Of a DNA stretch of 11,382 nt, positions 9,392 to 11,382 are shown in pieces. This DNA is from Monoraphidium neglectum (Eukaryota > Chlorophyta > Chlorophyceae > Sphaeropleales > Selenastraceae), in contig NW_014011722.1 in assembly GCF_000611645.1 (NCBI RefSeq), positions 1-11,382 of the forward strand. Direction: 5' to 3'. Below the pieces are notes generated by a model that ran no database searches, was not told the origin of the DNA, and saw only the letters and a list, made by a program, of their open reading frames with translations. Position numbers and translations under genes: made by a program. Positions within the stretch are counted from its first letter, which is position 1, and each line of letters starts with the position of its first letter.

Positions 9392-9843
9392 GATGTTGTT
9401 GGATTGCTGCCTTCTTCATATGCAGGCTGCCGCTGTTGTCCGGCCTCTGTCGACGAGCGCGCCACAGTGTCGAGGCCTTTGGTTTTTGGGCCAGATGCCT
9501 CTCGGTTCCACCGACCACCCGTTTGTTTATAAATCTTCAATCTAACCATGTATTGACCTACTACCGACCCGCGGCAGGCTGCCAGGGAGGATTGCGAAGT
9601 GCGGATGTGTCGGAAAACTATTGCCCCGCCTCCTGGCTGCGGAGATATAATCGTGGGGAATAACAAACATTCAAACTTAAACGTTTCATGACGTGAGGTG
9701 TGCCGTGTGGTAGATGGCCGGAATGGGAGTCGACTCCCAGTTGCCTCAGCCGTGTCAGCAACACTTGCCGACCAGCAGCTGTGACCAGCCAAGCACTGCT
9801 GAACACAACGACGCGCACCATAACACTTGCCGGCTTTTGACGC
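9392..9843. promoter_or_regulatory. Divergent promoter region between the DUF506 gene and the organelle-targeted unknown gene
   Basis: This 452-base gap separates two head-to-head start codons (9391 minus, 9844 plus), so it must hold both 5' UTRs and core promoters. The palindromic TTTATAAA at 9526-9533 lies about 135 bases upstream of the minus-strand ATG. GATATAATC around 9644-9652 lies about 195 bases upstream of the plus-strand ATG. The centre (about 9480-9700) is clearly AT-richer than the flanks. Whether regulation is shared cannot be told from sequence. Confidence 0.5.
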
Positions 9844-11125
9844 ATGATGTTGCTGCGCACTCTGGTCGCCTCGTCATCTTTCACCTGGACTGCACGGGCT
9901 GCTCGACACCACTTGTCTGCCCCGCTTCGGCTATCCAGCGCTGCCAGAACGGCAGCCGACAAGGGCAGCGGCGGTGGTGGTGGCGGCCTTGAGGTGGACG
10001 GCAGCGGTGACGCGGACACCCGATCACCGTCAACCTCGGATTCCCGCCCCGCCACCCGCGACGGACCTGGCGCACATCGTCGCGAGGGCCAGCAGCTGCA
10101 GGCATGTCTGCAGGACGCTCTGCGCCGAATTGAGGTTCTGGAGCGCCACATCGCGGCGGCAGACACGACCGCCGGCGGCGCTGCGCACGCTCGCCAGCCC
10201 CGCGACGATGCTTGGCAGCGTGAGCGGGGCGAGGGTGACCGCGGCGAGAAGGGGCGGCCTGGCGGGGGAACACAGCGGCGCAGCGAGTCAGGGGATGGCG
10301 GCGGCGACGGTGTGGAGGGCGGACCGGAGGGCACCCTGAGGACCCTTCACCCCAAGATTTCGAAATTTCTGAGCTCTGGCTACCTGGAGAGCCAGGCCCA
10401 GTGAGTGCCGAGCATGCGGTGTTTATTTGGTTTGTGTCCGAGGGGATCATCCCCATGATGGGAGCAAGGGGGGAGAGCGTTCTCATCTGCACGCCCGACA
10501 GTGTTGGCGACGTTTCGCTATCGGTGCGCAAAGCTGCATGGTCCCAGCTGGGCTCCACGCCCCGCCCGCGCCGACGCATCCCCGCGGCCTCCGTCCACCC
10601 CCCCGCACGTTCCCGATCCCCATTTGAGTGCGCGAGCGCTCTCCGGTACCACTCGGGCCGCGGTACGACTTAGCATCGCATGCTCGCCTTCCAATGCTCG
10701 CCGTGGCCGCCTCGCAGGCTGCGCGAGCAGCTGATGCAGCATGAGTGGGACGGCACGGTGCGCGGGGCGACTGGCGACGCAGCCGGGCTGCTGGTGCTGT
10801 GTTGTGTCTCTACTAGTAGGCACTTGGACCCAGCCCTGAGCACCTGCGAGCAGTCCCTTGCCTGCCCGCAGCACTTGCATCCCTTCGTTCCGGTGGAGCC
10901 TTCGTTCGCCCCCTCCCTGGCGGCCGCACGCATCAAAGCTGCGTGCGTGTGCACACCAACGTGTGGCTGGTCAGGTGCGCTCGTGGATGCTGCGCAAGGG
11001 TGTGGCTGACTTTGAGCGCTACGCCGCGGAGCAGGACTTGCACGTGCCGTTTGAAGCGATCTCCAGGCTATACAAGGTGAGGGGGTGGGGGTGGGCCCGT
11101 CCCGCCACAGAGCGGCAGCTGCTGC

Positions 11126-11188
<63 letters not shown>

Positions 11189-11380
11189 AATCACAACAGT
11201 GAATTTGCATGAAGTTGCTCACGCGGTCACACGGCTATGCAAACGCGTGCGCGTACGGTGCTGACCACCCCGCCAAAGGACCCCGACGACCTGGCGGCTC
11301 TACCGGATGACAAGTCCCGCCAGCTGGCGCGCGCCATCATAGCTGGGGTTGAGGCGGAAAGGCGCATGGAGGTGTACAAG
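9844..11380 (+). CDS. Unrecognised protein with probable organelle-targeting peptide and coiled coil, 3' end outside window
   Basis: Exons: 9844-10400, 10718-10757, 10975-11076, 11279-11380; 267 residues visible. The ATG follows an in-frame TGA by one codon. Exon 1 ends at CCCA|GTGAGT (phase 2). The 40-base exon 2 restores the frame (LREQLMQHEWDGT). Exons 3 and 4 are phase 0 and each is 34 codons. The window ends exactly on AAG|GT, so the gene continues. Residues 1-38 are rich in Arg, Ser, Ala and Leu and nearly free of acidic residues (MMLLRTLVASSSFTWTARAA), like a mitochondrial or chloroplast transit peptide. A glycine run is at 42-48. Residues 82-106 (QQLQACLQDALRRIEVLERH) look like a coiled coil. 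Residues 107-165 are a charged, glycine-rich linker. From about residue 169 (HPKISKFLSSGYLE) to the end the protein is helical and conserved-looking, including FERYAAEQ and ARAIIAGVEAERR. I do not recognise the family. The exon 4 acceptor (CCGCCAAAG) is not a CAG but has CTGAC as a possible branch point and is the only one that keeps the frame with exon 3. Confidence 0.68.
11119..11187 (+). repeat. CTG triplet tract in intron 3 of the unrecognised gene
   Basis: (CTG)3 CTT (CTG)19, 23 triplets without other interruption, inside the intron 11077-11278. It lies on the sense strand, so the pre-mRNA carries a CUG run. The run lies between the GTGAGG donor and the acceptor at 11278; read through, it would give polyleucine and then a stop. 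Confidence 0.9.
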
Positions 11381-11382
11381 GT

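Noticed and set aside
9258..9545. Plus-strand frame resembling an ankyrin repeat (ATAAGHPHVLRLLFTLSP)
   Set aside because: Only one weak repeat-like unit, no plus-strand neighbour exon, and it is antisense to DUF506 exon 1, whose start and donor are well supported.
9618..10334. Minus-strand open frame of 238 codons
   Set aside because: Antisense shadow of exon 1 of the plus-strand gene; Ser/Arg/Pro-rich with no motif, and it crosses the divergent promoter region.
11215..11278. Alternative acceptor at GAAG (11214) giving an extended exon 4
   Set aside because: Needs a phase 2 donor in the preceding exon, whereas the strong AAG|GTGAGG donor is phase 0. The acceptor at 11278 fits without change.

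Overview
The window looks like nuclear DNA of a green alga, most likely of the order Chlamydomonadales (volvocine or Haematococcus-like). The reasons are high GC, genes split by many introns of about 160 to 650 bases with GTG-type donors and C-rich tracts before CAG acceptors, CTG/CAG triplet runs, alanine-rich linkers, and protein families at home in algae and plants. The order-level placement is inference; no marker gene is present.

Three multi-exon genes can be assembled by joining exons whose phases match. (1) Positions 243-3957, minus strand: an SGNH/GDSL-type hydrolase in nine visible exons. It carries an N-terminal membrane or signal segment, Ser-Asn-Asp-His catalytic candidates and a cysteine-bearing C-terminal domain. 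Its last exon or exons lie beyond the left edge. (2) Positions 6557-9391, minus strand: a DUF506 (PDDEXK_6) protein in six exons with a long low-complexity, polyglutamine-containing C-terminal exon. (3) Positions 9844-11380, plus strand: an unrecognised protein with a probable organelle-targeting N-terminus and a coiled coil, in four visible exons. It runs off the right edge at an exon-intron boundary.

Genes 2 and 3 are divergent and share a 452-base intergenic region that must hold both promoters. Genes 1 and 2 lie in tandem on the minus strand, separated by about 2.6 kb (3958-6556). That gap should hold the 3' UTR of gene 2 and the promoter of gene 1. I see no convincing gene in it, only two short protein-like stretches reported at low confidence.

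Notable structure includes a 110-base perfectly alternating purine-pyrimidine tract (TG/CG) that abuts a splice acceptor of gene 1. CTG runs occur in coding sequence of gene 2 and in an intron of gene 3, both with a single CTT interruption. The C-rich splice tracts appear as G-rich, quadruplex-capable runs on the opposite strand. I found no mobile element, CRISPR array, rRNA or tRNA. The three genes have no evident shared pathway.
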